Source of the DNA: Caldilineaceae bacterium
GTDB taxonomy: Bacteria > Chloroflexota > Anaerolineae > Caldilineales > Caldilineaceae
Length of the DNA stretch: 7,277 nt
Direction: 5' to 3'
Assembly (NCBI GenBank): GCA_014879855.1
Contig: JACSRH010000153.1
Coordinates: 1 to 7,277 of the forward strand
The translations under genes and the position numbers were made by a program. Shown in pieces: positions 5,789-7,277 of this stretch (position 1 is the first letter of the stretch; every line of letters starts with the position of its first letter). The notes under the pieces are model-generated. The model was not told the DNA's origin. It did not search any database and saw only the letters and a list, made by a program, of their open reading frames with translations.

Positions 5789-7277
5789 CTACCTGCTTCC
5801 CTCTTCAACCTGAATCAATGCCAACTCGACTGCATCTGCGCCTGCCACTGTGCGCACACGAAGCGCACCTTCCGCTGCATCGTTATACAGCCCGGCGATC
5901 AAACGATATTCGCCGGACGCGCGTTCCGGTGGCAGCGCCAAGCCATAGGTGCGGTGGCGGGCAGCGCCGCTGTCTGCGCGCCAGTCCGTCAGCGGCAGAT
6001 CCTGTTGTGCCACAAGCTGGCCCGTGCTGTCGAGCAGTTGCACCGTCATTTTGAGCGTTGCTAGATTTTCCACCTCCGGCACGCTGGCGAAGAGTGTGAC
6101 CGCGAGCAAGCCGCCCGGCGTCAACCGCACCGCGCCGAGATTGGAGCCGAGATTGGAGACGCCCGTCAGCTCGACGCCGTTTTCGAAATCGATGTTCAGC
6201 GCCTGCTCCAACGTTAAATCTGGCTCTCCCGCGTAGACGCGCAGCGGCCACACGCCTACCTGCTGCTCGGCCACGCGATCGTAGGGGCTGTCTGCCAGCA
6301 CCGCGCTAGCGATGGCGTCATTGTCCCAGTTTGGCGCGGGCTGCACTGGCAGCAGGATGCGCCGCACGTCCGCTGCGACCAGCGCTCTTACCTGTGCGCG
6401 CGCCGCGGCTTTGTCGTGCGCCGCGGGCGGCAGCACGACATGCTCAACTGGTCCGCGGTAATAGTACCACAGCGTCGGGTCGGGAAAATTCTGGGCGATG
6501 CGCACTTTGTCGGGCGGCAGACCGGCGCTCAGCCGCTCGAACGCCGCGGCCAGCTCGCGCCAGCCGCGCGTCTTGCTGTAGGCGGGATCGGCATCGTAGC
6601 GCGTCAGGGCAAGCAACATGCCGGCGAACAGCGCCGCCAGCAAGGCAAACGAGAGCCAGCGCAGCGCCTGTTCTGCTCGCCCGCTGAAACGTCGCCCGTC
6701 GAAGGCCGCGGCGATGAGCAGATAGAAAGGCGGCGCGCTGGCCACAAGATAGCGCTCGTTGAAGATCGGCCGATCCTGCGCGCTCCACCACGTCGCCAAC
6801 ATAGGCACGGCCAGATAACAGCTCAGCAGCCACAGATTGCGACGGTCCGTAGCCCCACCCAGCAGCAGGCGCACGCCGCCGATCAACAACAGCGCGGCCG
6901 CAAGCGCGGCCCACACATTGCGTTGCTCCGAGGGAACACTTTCGCCAACGGCAAAGACGCTCAGTGCGCGCGGCAGCATCGCCGCCAGACTGGGCGAATC
7001 GCCGTTGCCTGTATAGCCGCCGACAATCGAGGCCGCGCCTGCCAGCCAGGGCAAATAGAGCGCGCCCACCAGCAGTTGCCACAGCACCCAGGCCGTCAAA
7101 TTAACACGCGTGCGCGGGATAAAGATCGCCTGCGTAAATACAAAGAGATTGAGCGCCACCAACACAAACACGGCGTAGTAGTGGGTGTGCAGCGCCAGCC
7201 ATGCCACGCCAACATACGCCAAGCCCCAGCGTGCACGCTGGCGTTGCCGCGCCTCCATTCCCAGCCATACCGCCGCG
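5789..7277 (-). CDS. Membrane glycosyltransferase, family-39 (PMT/ArnT-like) type, C-terminal part; 5' end outside window
   Basis: The frame is open through the right edge: AAVWLG precedes the first internal Met at 7258. The gene is therefore truncated and the internal ATG is not the real start. The visible 495 residues (numbered here from that Met) begin with transmembrane helices carrying the GT39-type THYY motif (25-28). More helices follow at about 29-48, 53-72, 115-134, 142-158, 172-186 and 200-218, with the NERYLV stretch (168-173) typical of these enzymes before a helix. A soluble extracytoplasmic region (about 225-345) and a beta-rich tail (about 355-489) follow, the tail having the GEYRLIAGLY signature often seen in Chloroflexota homologues. 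These enzymes transfer sugars from polyprenyl-phosphate donors to extracytoplasmic acceptors. The N-terminal catalytic acidic loop lies off the window, so activity cannot be judged. An internal 12-base tandem duplication is described separately. The stop precedes the C39-like peptidase by 26 bases. Confidence 0.82.
   Translation of the reverse strand, partial: AAVWLGMEARQRQRARWGLAYVGVAWLALHTHYYAVFVLVALNLFVFTQAIFIPRTRVNLTAWVLWQLLVGALYLPWLAGAASIVGGYTGNGDSPSLAAMLPRALSVFAVGESVPSEQRNVWAALAAALLLIGGVRLLLGGATDRRNLWLLSCYLAVPMLATWWSAQDRPIFNERYLVASAPPFYLLIAAAFDGRRFSGRAEQALRWLSFALLAALFAGMLLALTRYDADPAYSKTRGWRELAAAFERLSAGLPPDKVRIAQNFPDPTLWYYYRGPVEHVVLPPAAHDKAAARAQVRALVAADVRRILLPVQPAPNWDNDAIASAVLADSPYDRVAEQQVGVWPLRVYAGEPDLTLEQALNIDFENGVELTGVSNLGSNLGAVRLTPGGLLAVTLFASVPEVENLATLKMTVQLLDSTGQLVAQQDLPLTDWRADSGAARHRTYGLALPPERASGEYRLIAGLYNDAAEGALRVRTVAGADAVELALIQVEEGSR
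6134..6157. repeat. Perfect 12-base tandem duplication in the glycosyltransferase gene
   Basis: The unit gccgagattgga is present twice in direct succession (6134-6145 and 6146-6157). On the coding strand it gives SNLG-SNLG at residues 368-375, counted from the Met at 7258, at the start of the C-terminal beta-rich domain. Both copies are identical, which suggests a recent in-frame slippage event. Confidence 0.85.

Noticed and set aside
5500..6054. 184-residue plus-strand frame rich in Gly and Val
   Set aside because: Its repetitive start is the antisense of the Pro/Thr linker codons, and the rest lies opposite the glycosyltransferase; no family resemblance.

Overview
The window is most likely from a member of the Chloroflexota (Caldilinea/Anaerolineae type). 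This is an inference from three things: the moderately high G+C, a family-39-type membrane glycosyltransferase with a C-terminal beta-rich domain, and a membrane-anchored C39-like peptidase with a Pro/Thr linker and TPR tail. I could not run a search, so the lineage is provisional. Six genes lie on the minus strand. The last codons of a seventh probably lie on the plus strand at the left edge. There is no RNA gene, insertion sequence, CRISPR array or phage gene visible, and no gene-free stretch over 300 bases.

Read in the direction of transcription (right to left), the first block is a 5'-truncated membrane glycosyltransferase (5789-7277), followed after 26 bases by a secreted or anchored C39-like peptidase with TPR repeats (4530-5762). 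The short gap suggests one transcript with a cell-envelope role.

After a 129-base gap, which is the only sizeable intergenic region, the second block starts. It contains a small two-helix membrane protein of the phospholipase-D N-terminal-domain type (4155-4400), a zinc-free medium-chain NADPH oxidoreductase with a TTG start (3170-4108), a duplicated (fused) ABC permease (1428-3158), and an ABC ATPase of the nitrate/taurine class with an extra C-terminal AAA-associated domain (105-1421). The gaps are 46, 11 (or 23) and 6 bases, so this looks like an operon, with the permease and ATPase the most tightly joined.

The ABC module is complete for a membrane pore plus motor: one chain carries both permease halves and one ATPase presumably dimerises under it. 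No substrate-binding protein is adjacent on either side: downstream is a convergent gene end and upstream is the oxidoreductase. The transported substrate therefore cannot be read from context, and an inorganic or organic anion is only a family-level guess. The oxidoreductase is less G+C-rich than its neighbours in sampled lines and may have joined the operon later. I see no clearly novel system. The points most worth follow-up are the orphan duplicated ABC transporter with its sensor-like ATPase tail, the oxidoreductase in front of it, and the glycosyltransferase/C39-peptidase pair.
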